DNA of 64,000 nucleotides, from positions 16,428 to 80,427 of the forward strand of contig NZ_STGY01000005.1 in NCBI RefSeq assembly GCF_004912275.1. The letters run 5' to 3'. The position numbers and the translations under genes are program-made. Position 1 is the stretch's first letter; each line of letters opens with the position of its first letter. The DNA is from Glycomyces buryatensis (GTDB taxonomy: Bacteria; Actinomycetota; Actinomycetes; Mycobacteriales; Micromonosporaceae). The notes beneath the pieces were generated by a model, which had not been told where the DNA came from, did not search any database, and saw nothing but the letters and a program-made list of their open reading frames with translations. This document shows positions 1 through 9,587 of this stretch, piece by piece.

Positions 1-115
1 CGTACTCGGGCCGCTCGATCGACTCGGGAACGGGGCGGCGGGGACTCTGCTTGCCTGGGTGCAGAACGGGACGAACACTCATCGGTCAAGCCTAGCTTCT
101 GAGCCAGTGGGGGCC

Positions 116-282
116 AGATGGGTGAGCGTCGATTGGGGAGGTCCGCAGTGCCCGAGGATATTTTTCCGCTCCCTAGGCGGCCGAATGTCCGCCTACCGAA
201 AGTGGTAAGCGGACGTTCGATAACAACGGGAGCGGGAAAATAGACCGGGCAATGCTCCTGCCCAATCGACGCTCACCCATCT
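116..282. repeat. Long imperfect palindromic element with perfect 22-bp ends
   Basis: Bases 116-137 and 261-282 are perfect inverted copies of a 22-mer starting AGATGGGTGAGCG. Inside them the arms remain similar: the region around 147-173 resembles the reverse complement of 229-255, sharing TGCCCG, ATTTT and CCGCTCCC. The centre is a 16-bp hairpin with one mismatch (182-197 with 204-219). The whole 167 bp is therefore one nested palindrome and carries no gene. A single related end lies at 5062-5086. It resembles a MITE-like or REP-like element; I see no clear target-site duplication. Confidence 0.75.
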
Positions 283-457
283 AAGAGACCTCTGCGACAT
301 CGGCTGGCGAACGCGGACCGGATTCGGTGGTCCGTGACCAGAAAATGTCTTGCGTTTCCGGCGTTTTCGCCGCATCCTAAAGGTCATCGATGTCCGACCT
401 GGACGTCACACGGCCTCTCCTCAATCGAGCCGGTGCGGGGCGCGCTCTCACGGAAGA

Positions 458-486
458 GCCGCGGTCCCGTCCCACGGGACCGCGGC
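458..486 (-). terminator. GC-rich hairpin, likely terminator
   Basis: A perfect 13-bp stem (458-470 with 474-486) encloses a 3-base CCC loop, with no T-run. It lies about 115 bases downstream of the minus-strand membrane-protein gene ending at 600 and is its most likely terminator. Confidence 0.5.
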
Positions 487-599
487 GTACGACACCTCCC
501 GCGGTCGAGCGCCCGGCCAGTCCAACCCTGGCCCGCGGCAGTCGCTCCGCGCCGGCTCACCATCTCTTCCCCGCGGCCCTTCAGGCCGTGGGACAGGCC

Positions 600-1124
600 C
601 TAAGCGGCCTCGAGCTCCTTGGTGGGCTCCTCCTCGGGCTCGTCGGCGGCCGGCGCCTCGGCGACGACCTCCTGCGCCATCCGCTCCCACAGCATCCCGC
701 CCGAGTGCGCCAGCGCGCCGACCACGGCGGGCACGAACGGCAGGATCCAGTCGGCCAGGAAGCCCGAGTGGGGGACGTTGAGCACGAGCATCGCCGTACC
801 GGCGCACAGCAGTCCCTGGAGGGTGCCGCGCCAGGCGGCGCGGGAGCCGTCGGCTATGGCCTCGCGGCGCTCGGTGTTCGGGTCGTGGAATTCGGAGAGT
901 CCGGCGGCGTCCCGGCGTCCGAGGTAGGCGCCGACGACGGCCTGCACAGCGGTACCGGAGACGACGGCGGCGATGAGGCTGTTCTTGGTCACCACATAGA
1001 TGAGGGCGAACAGCAGGCCGCCTCCGGCGAGCGTGAGCACGCCCCTGATGTAGTCGGCTTTTTCACCTGGGTACCAGTAGTACTTGGTGACGCCCTCGGA
1101 TATCTGTCGTTCGATCTTCCCCAT
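600..1124 (-). CDS. Small integral membrane protein, function unknown
   Basis: About 174 residues from the ATG at 1124, chosen because AGGGGGAG lies 8 bases upstream. An in-frame ATG at 1187 would add 21 residues but has no ribosome site. The N-terminus is polar, with a tyrosine/tryptophan patch. Two hydrophobic blocks follow (roughly residues 28-68 and 100-145), each long enough for two membrane passes, so a four-helix protein is likely. The C-terminal 25 residues are acidic (DEPEEEPTKELEAA) and probably cytosolic. I do not recognise the family. The gene stands alone, 232 bases from ispG on the same strand, with its own AT-rich upstream region. Confidence 0.75.
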   Translation of the reverse strand: MGKIERQISEGVTKYYWYPGEKADYIRGVLTLAGGGLLFALIYVVTKNSLIAAVVSGTAVQAVVGAYLGRRDAAGLSEFHDPNTERREAIADGSRAAWRGTLQGLLCAGTAMLVLNVPHSGFLADWILPFVPAVVGALAHSGGMLWERMAQEVVAEAPAADEPEEEPTKELEAA

Positions 1125-1296
1125 GACGGTGGCTCCCCCTTCGCGGGTGGCGACAAAGGCCCGCGCCGCTTTCGGCACGATTGTCATTATCGGCGCTCGC
1201 GCGGGACGGGATAACTAAATCCGTCTAGTCACCTTTGTGAAATACAACCCAAGATGACCGTATTGTCGGTTTTACGGTTGCGTGAGGCGGCGCCTA

Positions 1297-1332
1297 CCTG
1301 GGTCCACAGTTCAGCGTAACTGCGAGCCCAGG
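1297..1332 (-). terminator. Possible ispG terminator
   Basis: Two nested short stems (CCTGGG/CCCAGG outside, CAGTT/AACTG inside) with a small internal loop lie 25 bases past the ispG stop. They are imperfect and have no T-run, so the call is weak. Confidence 0.35.
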
Positions 1333-1356
1333 ACAGGTAAGTCACCTATCCGACAG

Positions 1357-2532
<1,176 letters not shown>

Positions 2533-2561
2533 GCGACTAGTTTCCACCTAACTGACGCAGG

Positions 2562-3824
2562 CTAATTGAAGAGAGTGATGGGATTGACGATATCCGCGGT
2601 GATCGTCAACAGCATGAAGCCGCCCAGCACGACGATCACAGCGTAGGTCAGCGGCATCAACTTCAAGTAGTCCACTCGGCCCGGGTCGGGCTTGCCACGT
2701 TTGGCGGCGATCGCCGAACGGGCCTTCTCGAACCAGGCGATGGCGATGTGCCCGCCGTCCATCGGCAGCAGCGGGAGCAGGTTGAACACCCCGATGAAGT
2801 AGTTCAGGACCACCAGCAGCATGAAGAACATGGCCCACTGGTCGTACTGCACCATCTCGCCGCCGAGGCGCGAGGCGCCCACGACGCTGACGGGGGTGTC
2901 GTCGGCGCGCTCGGCGCCGAAGATCGAGTCCCACAGCGGCGGGATCTTGCTCGGCAGCTGGCCGAGGGCGATGAAGGTCTCACGGAACATGTCGCCGGTG
3001 AAGGACACGGTCTCGCCGACGCCGTCGATCGGCCCGGCCGCGACGGTGATCGGAATCGTCGGGTCGACATAGGCGGTGACGCCGAGGGGGGCGACGGTCT
3101 CGGTGGTGCCGCCCTCGGTCACGACCTCGGCGGGGTACGGGGTGATCGAGAGATCCTGCGGGGTGCCGTCGCGCTCGATGGTGACGTCGACCGGCTCCTC
3201 GGGGGTCAGCTCCGAGACGGTGCCGACGAGCGATTCCCAGTCGGTGACGGGCTGCCCGGCGACGGAGGTGATCTGGTCGCCCGAGCGGATGCCGGCCTCG
3301 TGGGCGGGGCTGGGCTGGTCGGCGGAGGAGCACTCGAAGTCGGCGGTGGCGTCGGCGGGCGGGATGCACTCGGCGACGGCGACCGTCGCGGTCTCCTGCG
3401 CGTGCTCCACCGACTCGGCGTAGGCGGGGTTCTGCGTGACGCCGATGAAGGAGACCAGGATCCACAGGACCACGAAGCCCAGGATGAAGTGGGTGACCGA
3501 GCCGGCCGCGAGCACGATCGTGCGCTGCCACAGCGGTTTGCGCCAGAAGACGCGCTTCTGGTCCTTCTCGTCGAGCTCTTCCTCCTCCTCTTCGAGGGGG
3601 GTCATGCCGACGATCTTGACGAAGCCGCCCAGGGGGATGCCCTTGAGGCCGTATTCGGTCTCGCCCTTGCGGAACGACCACAGGGTGGGGCCGAACCCGA
3701 CGAAGTAGCGGGTCACCTTCATCTTGAAGGCCTTGGCCGTGAGCATGTGGCCGAACTCGTGCAAACTCACGGAGATGAGGATCGCGAGAGCGAACAGGAC
3801 GATCCCGGTGGTGTACGCCAGCAA
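2562..3824 (-). CDS. rip1: Site-2 (M50) intramembrane zinc protease, Rip1/RseP type
   Basis: A 420-residue intramembrane metalloprotease. Residues 22-26 are the HEFGH zinc motif in the first membrane helix. A second helix lies near 110-130 (VLAAGSVTHFILGFVVLWIL), a PDZ domain near 165-245, and the conserved LLPMDGG motif, which supplies the third ligand, near 355, followed by a C-terminal helix. Homologues cleave membrane-bound anti-sigma factors and other substrates; the substrate here is unknown. A highly acidic EEEEEELDEKD-like loop (about 78-90) faces the cytosol. The start is TTG, supported by AAGGAG seven bases upstream. It lies 13 bases after dxr and 29 before ispG, so the three are cotranscribed. 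Confidence 0.93.
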   Translation of the reverse strand: MLAYTTGIVLFALAILISVSLHEFGHMLTAKAFKMKVTRYFVGFGPTLWSFRKGETEYGLKGIPLGGFVKIVGMTPLEEEEEELDEKDQKRVFWRKPLWQRTIVLAAGSVTHFILGFVVLWILVSFIGVTQNPAYAESVEHAQETATVAVAECIPPADATADFECSSADQPSPAHEAGIRSGDQITSVAGQPVTDWESLVGTVSELTPEEPVDVTIERDGTPQDLSITPYPAEVVTEGGTTETVAPLGVTAYVDPTIPITVAAGPIDGVGETVSFTGDMFRETFIALGQLPSKIPPLWDSIFGAERADDTPVSVVGASRLGGEMVQYDQWAMFFMLLVVLNYFIGVFNLLPLLPMDGGHIAIAWFEKARSAIAAKRGKPDPGRVDYLKLMPLTYAVIVVLGGFMLLTITADIVNPITLFN

Positions 3825-3837
3825 GTCTTGACTCCTT

Positions 3838-5043
3838 CTATCGCTCCGACGCGTCCAACCCTAGCCGCCGGGCGCTCGAGCGCGCCCAGGTCTCGGCTTC
3901 GAGTATGTCTGCGACACTTTCAGGTCGGCCGAATTCCGGCGCTTGGTCCAAGACCGCGGCAATGGTGTCGACGATGCCGAGGAACGGCAGCGCCCCCGCC
4001 CGGAAGGCCGCGACGGCTTCCTCGTTGGCGGCGTTGTAGATCGCGGGCAGCACGCCCCCCGCGCGGCCGGCGTCCTTGGCCAGGGCGACCGCCGGGAAGG
4101 CAGTCTCGTCCAGCGGCTCGAAATGCCAGTCGTGGGCCTTGCTCCAGTCGACCGGGCGGGCCGCGTCCGGGACGCGGTCGGGCCAGGCGAGGGCGTGGGC
4201 GATCGGCAGGCGCATGTCCGGCGGGGAGGCCTGGGCGATGGTGGAGCCGTCGACGAACTCGACCATCGAATGGATCACCGACTGGGGGTGGACGACCACT
4301 TCGATGTCGTCGTAAGCGATGTCGAACAGCTCGTGCGCCTCGATGACCTCGAGGGACTTGTTCACCATGGTGGCGGAGTTGATGGTGACGACCGGGCCCA
4401 TGGCCCACGTGGGGTGGGCCAGGGCCTGTTCGAGCGTGACCTCGCCGAGCTCGTCGCGGGTCCTGCCCCGGAAGGGGCCGCCGGAGGCGGTGACGACGAG
4501 TTTCGCGACGCGCTCGGCGGTTCCCGAACGCAGGCACTGCGCCAGCGCGGAGTGCTCGGAGTCGACCGGGACGAGCTGGCCGGGTGCGGCGGCCTCGCGG
4601 ACGAGGGGGCCCCCGGCGATCAGGGATTCCTTGTTGGCCAAGGCGAGCGTGCGTCCCGCCTTGAGGGCCGCGAGCGTCGGCCCCAGGCCGATGGAGCCGG
4701 TCATGCCGTTCAGGACCGTGTCCGCGTCCCAGGCGGCGATCTCGTTCATGGCGCCCGGACCGGCGATGAGCTTGGGGATCCGGGCGTCGCCGGAGGTCCA
4801 GCCGCGTTTGGTGGCGGCGGCGAACAGGCGCAGCTGGACGGCTTCGGCGGCGGTCGCATTGGCGACGGCGACGGCCTCGACGCCCAGTTCGATCGCCTGC
4901 TCGGCGAGCAGGGCCGGGTTCGAGCCCCCGGCGCCGATGGCGACGACGCGGAAGCGGTCGGGATTGGCTTTGACGATGTCAATGGCCTGGGTGCCGATGG
5001 AGCCGGTGGAGCCCAGAAGCACGATCTCGCGGAATTCGGTCAC
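3838..5043 (-). CDS. dxr: 1-deoxy-D-xylulose 5-phosphate reductoisomerase
   Basis: Dxr makes 2-C-methyl-D-erythritol 4-phosphate from DXP with NADPH, the committed MEP-pathway step. Signatures seen are the N-terminal Rossmann [27 protein letters not shown] (metal/substrate), [15 protein letters not shown] and [20 protein letters not shown] chose the GTG at 5043, giving about 401 residues that begin just before the Rossmann motif. The open frame continues 16 codons upstream, but that part is the translation of a repeat copy (5062-5086). The ribosome site at 5043 is weak. First gene of dxr-rip1-ispG. Confidence 0.95.
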   Translation of the reverse strand: MTEFREIVLLGSTGSIGTQAIDIVKANPDRFRVVAIGAGGSNPALLAEQAIELGVEAVAVANATAAEAVQLRLFAAATKRGWTSGDARIPKLIAGPGAMNEIAAWDADTVLNGMTGSIGLGPTLAALKAGRTLALANKESLIAGGPLVREAAAPGQLVPVDSEHSALAQCLRSGTAERVAKLVVTASGGPFRGRTRDELGEVTLEQALAHPTWAMGPVVTINSATMVNKSLEVIEAHELFDIAYDDIEVVVHPQSVIHSMVEFVDGSTIAQASPPDMRLPIAHALAWPDRVPDAARPVDWSKAHDWHFEPLDETAFPAVALAKDAGRAGGVLPAIYNAANEEAVAAFRAGALPFLGIVDTIAAVLDQAPEFGRPESVADILEAETWARSSARRLGLDASER

Positions 5044-5061
5044 AGGGTCATTATCCAGCCT

Positions 5062-5086
5062 GATGGGTGGGCGTCGATTGGGGAGG
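5062..5086 (+). repeat. Solo copy of the palindrome end
   Basis: Twenty-five bases beginning GATGGGTGGGCGTCGATTGG match the left end of the 116-282 element with one mismatch, and the next bases (AGGAGCA) match its right arm. It lies in the 52-base gap between purU and dxr, so it may be a decayed insertion. It extends the dxr frame upstream without adding real protein. Confidence 0.65.
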
Positions 5087-5095
5087 AGCACCCGT

Positions 5096-5941
5096 CTAGC
5101 GGAAAACGACGGTCTTGGACCCGTTCAACAGGATGCGGTCGTCCAGGTGGGCCGCGAGTCCGCGGGCCAGGCAGGTCGATTCCAGGTCGCGTCCGGCGGC
5201 GACGAGGTCGTCGGGGCCGGAGGCGTGGTCGACCCGGGCGACCTCCTGGTCGATGATGGGGCCCTCGTCGAGGTCGGCGGTGACGTAGTGGCAGGTCGCG
5301 CCGATGAGCTTGACCCCGCGGGCGTGGGCCTGGTGGTAGGGCTTGGCGCCCTTGAAGCTCGGCAGGAACGAGTGGTGGATGTTGAGGATCTTCCCCGGCA
5401 GCTTGGAGCAGAAGTCGGAGGAGAGGATCTGCATGTAGCGGGCCAGGACCACCGTGTCGATGCGCTCGGTCTCGATGAGGTCGAGCAGGCGCTGCTCCTG
5501 GGCGGCCTTGCCGTCGGGGCCGACGGGCAGGTAGTGGAACGGGACGCCCGAGGAGGCGGCCAGGTCGGCCCAGTCGGGGTGGTTGGAGACGACGGCGGCG
5601 GCCTCCCCGTGGAGTGCGCCGATGCGGAAGCGGTACAGCAGGTCGTTGAGGCAGTGCCCCTGCTTGGAGGCCATGATCAGCACGCGGCGCTTGACGGCGC
5701 GGTCGTGCAACTGCCAGTCCATGTCGAACTCGCGGGCGACCTCGGCGAAGCCGACGGCCATCTCGTCCCGGGCGCCATCAGAGGTGAACTCAACCCGCAT
5801 GAAGAACCGTCCGGAGCCGTGCTCGGAGAACTGCTGGGAGTCCTCGATATTGGCGTTCCGGCGGGTCAGGAACCCCGAGACGGCATAGACGATGCCGAGA
5901 CGGTCGGGGCACGAGAGTGTGAGTACGAACTGGCTGGTCAT
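5096..5941 (-). CDS. purU: Formyltetrahydrofolate deformylase
   Basis: PurU hydrolyses 10-formyl-THF to formate and THF, balancing one-carbon pools and feeding formate to purine synthesis. The 281 residues comprise an N-terminal ACT domain (about 1-80, [20 protein letters not shown]) and a C-terminal formyl-transferase fold. The catalytic block is [10 protein letters not shown] (Asn and His of the family triad) followed by GATCHYV and [10 protein letters not shown] (Asp). ATG start with only a weak AACGGG upstream. It precedes dxr on the same strand, separated by the repeat copy, so it may or may not be cotranscribed. gcvT near 53 kb also touches folate one-carbon metabolism but is not linked. 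Confidence 0.95.
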   Translation of the reverse strand: MTSQFVLTLSCPDRLGIVYAVSGFLTRRNANIEDSQQFSEHGSGRFFMRVEFTSDGARDEMAVGFAEVAREFDMDWQLHDRAVKRRVLIMASKQGHCLNDLLYRFRIGALHGEAAAVVSNHPDWADLAASSGVPFHYLPVGPDGKAAQEQRLLDLIETERIDTVVLARYMQILSSDFCSKLPGKILNIHHSFLPSFKGAKPYHQAHARGVKLIGATCHYVTADLDEGPIIDQEVARVDHASGPDDLVAAGRDLESTCLARGLAAHLDDRILLNGSKTVVFR

Positions 5942-6024
5942 CCCGTTAATGGTACGGGGAGCACGGGGGAGGTGCCAATCGCCTTCAGCTTCCCTTCAGG
6001 TGGCGCCCCGCTTCCGTCGGCGCT

Positions 6025-6052
6025 AGGGGCGGGACCGACCGGTCCCGCCCCT
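6025..6052 (-). terminator. 12-bp perfect hairpin terminator
   Basis: A perfect 12-bp stem (AGGGGCGGGACC with its complement) encloses a GACC loop, 40 bases past the stop of the sugar-binding protein gene. There is no T-run, as is common in actinobacteria. Confidence 0.75.
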
Positions 6053-6091
6053 GGCCATTCGTTGCTATTCGTTTTCTATTGCCCGTCCGGG

Positions 6092-7399
6092 TCAGGCTCC
6101 GATGGCCGAGTTCGTCTGCTCGATGAACGCCGCCGTGGTCTCCTCCACGGTGGCCTGGTCGAACAGCAGGGCCTCGTAGATGCCCAGCATGATGTCGGCC
6201 ACGCCGCCCGCGCCGATCGGCGGCACCGGCGGGCCCGCGGCCAGCTCAGGGGTGATCGCGGCGACGAAGTCGGCGCCGAGCTTCTGGTCCGCCGGCATGT
6301 CCGGCAGGATCCGCTCGCGCTGCGCCAGGTTGGACGGGAGGCCACGGTCGCCGAGCGTGAGGTCGATCGCCTCGTCGCTGTTGAGCAGGTAGTCCACCAG
6401 CTTTGCGGCGGCGGCCTGGTCCGAGGTGTCGCGGGCGATCGACCAGTACATGGCCGACTTGAGGAACATGCCCGGTGAACCCTCGGATTCGCCCGGGACG
6501 CGGAGCAGCACCAGGTCGGAGCCGAGAACGGTCTGGATCGCCCCGATCTGGTTGGTCCAGTAGAACTCCGTGACGCCGGTGCCGGTGGCCAGGGGGGCCT
6601 GGTCCTGGCCGGCCGCGACGGACTCGACGATCTTGTCGGCCGCGGAGATCGCGCCCGCTTCGCGCAGGTCGATCACCATCTGCCACCACTCGTTCATGGT
6701 CGCTTCGGTGAACCCGAGCTGCCCGTCCTCGGTGAAGAGGCTCTCGCCGCGCTGGCGCGCGAACACGTTGAACAGCGACTCGTTGTTGAACGACAGCCCG
6801 GAGTTGCCGATCGCGTCGCCGCCGGCCGACAGGTCGGTGGTGAACTGGGCGAAGTCCGCCCAGGTCCAGGTCGTGTCGTCGGGCATCTCCATACCCGCGG
6901 CCTCCACCAGCGCCGGGTTGACCAGCAGGCACAGCGCGTTGACGCCGGTGGCGATGCCGTAGGTCTTGCCCTCGAGCTGGCCGCTCTTGAGGGTGTCCTC
7001 CTCGATCTGGGACAGATCGATGTCGAGGTCGTCCAAGGCGATCAGGGCGTTCTTGTCGGCGTAGTCGCGCAGGTACCGCTCGTCCTGCTGCATCACGTCG
7101 GGCGCGTTGCCGCCCGAGACCGAGATGTTCAACGCGTCCCAGTAACCGGAGAAGTCGGCGGGGCTGGGCTTGAGGGTGACGTCGTCGTTCTCGGCCTTGA
7201 AGGCGTCGAGGATCTCCTGGGTGTACGCGTGGCGGGGCTCGGAGCCCCACCACCACACGTCCAGCTCGCCGTCGCCTTCTCCGCCGCCGCCGCCGCTCTC
7301 ATTGCCGCAGGCGGCGAGGAGGGGGCTGGCCGCGAAGCCGAAGATGCCGACCTTGGTGAGCGTCCGCCTGGACACTCCGGAGGGGTTGGATGACTTCAT
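6092..7399 (-). CDS. Sugar ABC transporter substrate-binding lipoprotein (CUT1)
   Basis: A 435-residue extracellular solute-binding protein, family 1. The N-terminus has twin arginines (SRRTLTKVG), a hydrophobic stretch and a lipobox ending in Cys (SPLLAAC, about residues 26-32), so it is probably a Tat-exported lipoprotein, with a Gly/Ser/Glu linker after the Cys. The mature part has the ELDVWWWGSEPR opening strand typical of oligosaccharide binders. ATG start with GGAG five bases upstream. It is followed by two permease genes. The divergent-side promoter with its LacI-type operator (9353-9382) suggests induction by an oligosaccharide. A pectin-derived ligand is inferred from the operator shared with the pectate lyase genes. 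Confidence 0.9.
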   Translation of the reverse strand: MKSSNPSGVSRRTLTKVGIFGFAASPLLAACGNESGGGGGEGDGELDVWWWGSEPRHAYTQEILDAFKAENDDVTLKPSPADFSGYWDALNISVSGGNAPDVMQQDERYLRDYADKNALIALDDLDIDLSQIEEDTLKSGQLEGKTYGIATGVNALCLLVNPALVEAAGMEMPDDTTWTWADFAQFTTDLSAGGDAIGNSGLSFNNESLFNVFARQRGESLFTEDGQLGFTEATMNEWWQMVIDLREAGAISAADKIVESVAAGQDQAPLATGTGVTEFYWTNQIGAIQTVLGSDLVLLRVPGESEGSPGMFLKSAMYWSIARDTSDQAAAAKLVDYLLNSDEAIDLTLGDRGLPSNLAQRERILPDMPADQKLGADFVAAITPELAAGPPVPPIGAGGVADIMLGIYEALLFDQATVEETTAAFIEQTNSAIGA

Positions 7400-7441
7400 T
7401 GTCTCCGTCCTTTCAGGACTTTGTGAGGGTGGTTTGCCGTG

Positions 7442-8335
7442 TTATTTGATGCCGGTGGTCGCGATGCCCCTGACGAGGTACCGCTGGCCGGCGAGGAAGA
7501 ACCCGAAGATCGGGCCCAATGCGACGATCGACATGGCGAACAGCGCGCCCCAAGAGGTCTGGCCCTGGCTGTCCATGAACAGCCGCAGTGCCAGGGGCAC
7601 GGTCTGCATGTCGGGATCGCGGAGGTAGATCAGCTGCGAGTAGAAGTCGTTCCACGTCCAGATGAACGTGAAGATGGCGGTGGTGGCCAGCGCGGGCATG
7701 CACAACGGCATGATGACGCGCAGATAGGTCCCCCAGTAGCCGCAGCCGTCGATCGAGGCGGCCTCGTCGAGTTCCTTGGGCAGGCCGCGAATGAACTGGA
7801 CCATGAGGAACACGAAGAACGCGTCGGTGGCCAGCAGCTTCGGGACGAGGAGGGGCCAGAAGGTGTCGACCCAGCCGATGTTGTTGAACAGGATGTACTG
7901 CGGAATGATGATGACGTGGATCGGCAGCATGATGGTGCCGAGCATGATCGCGAAGAACATGCCCCGGAACGGGAAGCGCAGCCGTGCGAACGCGTAGGCG
8001 GCCATCGAGCAGGACACCAGGTTGCCGAGGATGCACCCGGCCACGATGATCAGCGAGTTGAAGATGTACTTGTGGAACGGGTGGGGCAGGGCGTTCCAGC
8101 CCTCGGAGTAGTTGCTCCACTCCCACTGGGTCGGGATCAGGCCGGGGTCGGAGAAGATCTCCTCGATCGGCTTGAACGAGGCCGAGAGCATCCACAGCAG
8201 CGGGTAGATCATGACCATCCCGGCCGCGATGAGCAGCAGGTGGAAGATCAGCTTCTTGATGGCGCCGGAGGCGGCTCGCACCTCGGTGCGGTTGTCCGGA
8301 CGCTCCGGGGCGGGGGCCTTAGTCATTGTCGCCAT
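7442..8335 (-). CDS. Sugar ABC transporter permease (MalG-type)
   Basis: A 297-residue inner-membrane permease with about six helices and the EAA loop KELDEAASIDGCGYWGTYLR that docks the ATPase. The C-terminus (GPIFGFFLAGQRYLVRGIATTGIK) is typical of CUT1 MalG-like subunits. It overlaps the upstream permease gene by 17 bases, indicating translational coupling. The start chosen is the ATG at 8335; an ATG three codons later has no ribosome site. No ATP-binding gene follows. Actinobacterial CUT1 importers commonly borrow a shared MsiK-type ATPase encoded elsewhere. Confidence 0.93.
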   Translation of the reverse strand: MATMTKAPAPERPDNRTEVRAASGAIKKLIFHLLLIAAGMVMIYPLLWMLSASFKPIEEIFSDPGLIPTQWEWSNYSEGWNALPHPFHKYIFNSLIIVAGCILGNLVSCSMAAYAFARLRFPFRGMFFAIMLGTIMLPIHVIIIPQYILFNNIGWVDTFWPLLVPKLLATDAFFVFLMVQFIRGLPKELDEAASIDGCGYWGTYLRVIMPLCMPALATTAIFTFIWTWNDFYSQLIYLRDPDMQTVPLALRLFMDSQGQTSWGALFAMSIVALGPIFGFFLAGQRYLVRGIATTGIK

Positions 8336-9308
8336 AGAACACCCAGAATTTCGACATGAGGAAGTTGAGAGCGGTGAAGATCGCGATGATCGCCAGCAGG
8401 AGCCAGGCGATGGCAGAGGCGTAGCCCATGTTGAACTGGGTGAAGCCCTGGTCGTACAGGTACAGCGTCAAGAACAGCGTGGAGTCGGCCGGGCCGCCCT
8501 TGCCGCCGGAGACGATGAACGCCTGCGTGAACGACTGGAACGACTGGATGACCTGGAGTACCAGGTTGAAGAAGATGATGGGGGTCAGCAGCGGCAGGGT
8601 GACGCTGCGGAACCTGCGCAACGGGCCGGCGCCGTCGACCTTGGCCGCCTCGTAGTACATCGTCGGGATCTGGCGGAGCCCGGCGAGGAAGATGATCATC
8701 GGGGAGCCGAAGGTCCACACGTGCAGGATGATCAGGGTCCCCAGAGCCGTGTCGGGGCTGGAGACCCAGCCTTGGCCCTCGATACCGAAGAGTGCCAGGA
8801 ACTGGTTGACCAGTCCCTCGGTGCCGAAGATCTGGCGCCACATGATGGCGATGGCCACCGAGGAGCCCAGCAGGGACGGCAGGTAGAACACCGAGCGGTA
8901 GAACGCCATGCCGCGCAGGCCGCGGTCGAGCACGATCGCCAGCAGCAGCGCCATGGCGAGTTGCAGCGGCACCGAGACGAAGGTGTAGATAGCGGTGACC
9001 TTGACCGACTGGGCCAGGCGGCTGTCGTCGGCCATCCGCCGGTAGTTCTCCATACCGGTCCACTCGCCGTAGCCGAGGCTGTAATCGGTGAAGGACAGGT
9101 AGAAGGAGTACACCATCGGACCGATGGTGATGACCGCCAGGCCGATCAGCCAGGGGGCCATGAAGCTCAGCGCGGCCCAGCGTTCGCGGCTGCGAATGGT
9201 GTTGCCGGTGCGCCGCCGCGTTCGCGCGGATGGCGGTTTCGAGGTGTTCAGGTCGTCGTCCGGGCTGCGCGGTCGCACCGGCACCACGGCGACATCGTTG
9301 TCGGTCAT
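8319..9308 (-). CDS. Sugar ABC transporter permease (MalF-type)
   Basis: A 329-residue permease. After a polar N-terminus of about 40 residues there are six membrane segments and the EAA motif EAAKVDGAGPLRRFRSVTLP. It forms the channel with the MalG-type subunit encoded next. First gene of the permease1-permease2-binding protein operon, an order that places the binding protein last. The leader (9309-9352) follows a promoter at 9353-9382 that contains a near-consensus LacI-family operator. Confidence 0.93.
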   Translation of the reverse strand: MTDNDVAVVPVRPRSPDDDLNTSKPPSARTRRRTGNTIRSRERWAALSFMAPWLIGLAVITIGPMVYSFYLSFTDYSLGYGEWTGMENYRRMADDSRLAQSVKVTAIYTFVSVPLQLAMALLLAIVLDRGLRGMAFYRSVFYLPSLLGSSVAIAIMWRQIFGTEGLVNQFLALFGIEGQGWVSSPDTALGTLIILHVWTFGSPMIIFLAGLRQIPTMYYEAAKVDGAGPLRRFRSVTLPLLTPIIFFNLVLQVIQSFQSFTQAFIVSGGKGGPADSTLFLTLYLYDQGFTQFNMGYASAIAWLLLAIIAIFTALNFLMSKFWVFYGDND

Positions 9309-9352
9309 TGAGTGTTGAGGCCTTTCGGAGGGGGTCGGCTCCAGTTGAACCC

Positions 9353-9382
9353 AGGCTATGCAACCGCTTGCTTCGTTGTCAA
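9353..9382 (-). promoter_or_regulatory. Sugar-importer promoter with LacI-type operator in its spacer
   Basis: On the minus strand a perfect TTGACA -35 (9377-9382) and a TAGCCT -10 (9353-9358) are 18 bases apart. The spacer contains TGCAACCGCTTGCT (9359-9372), matching the LacI-family consensus TGnAAnCGnTTnCA at nine of ten fixed positions. Binding there would block RNA polymerase. The 12-base core GCAACCGCTTGC recurs exactly upstream of the pectate lyase gene at 38072. Confidence 0.75.
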
Positions 9383-9478
9383 TGGGTCAACTTAAATTCC
9401 TCAATATCTTTGGCATCTTCCTGCCACAAATGACTCATTGGAAACTTTCACAACATCAATCTCATTGGACACGCGAAT

Positions 9479-9509
9479 CGGCCCGTCCCGGGGAGGCCGG
9501 AACGGGCCG
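9479..9509 (-). terminator. MMPL gene terminator
   Basis: A 13-pair stem with one mismatch (9479-9491 with 9497-9509) lies about 80 bases past the MMPL stop. A second 7-bp hairpin (9530-9536 with 9546-9552) lies between, so this may be a tandem terminator. Confidence 0.65.
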
Positions 9510-9587
9510 TCTATTCCTATGTGGTCGGACGTCGCCAAAGTGGTCGGCGACGCCTATTTCGGGACTTCTCGCAGCGTCGGATCCGGC

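Larger units (their letters stand above)
1..599. other. Gene-free left end
   Basis: No convincing gene lies here; the open frames are arginine- or proline-rich and without a ribosome site. The stretch holds a large palindromic element (116-282) and a GC-rich hairpin (458-486), both listed separately. I see nothing recognisable in 1-115, 283-457 or 487-599. A gene could enter from the left edge, but no coding signal is visible in the first 115 bases. Confidence 0.6.
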
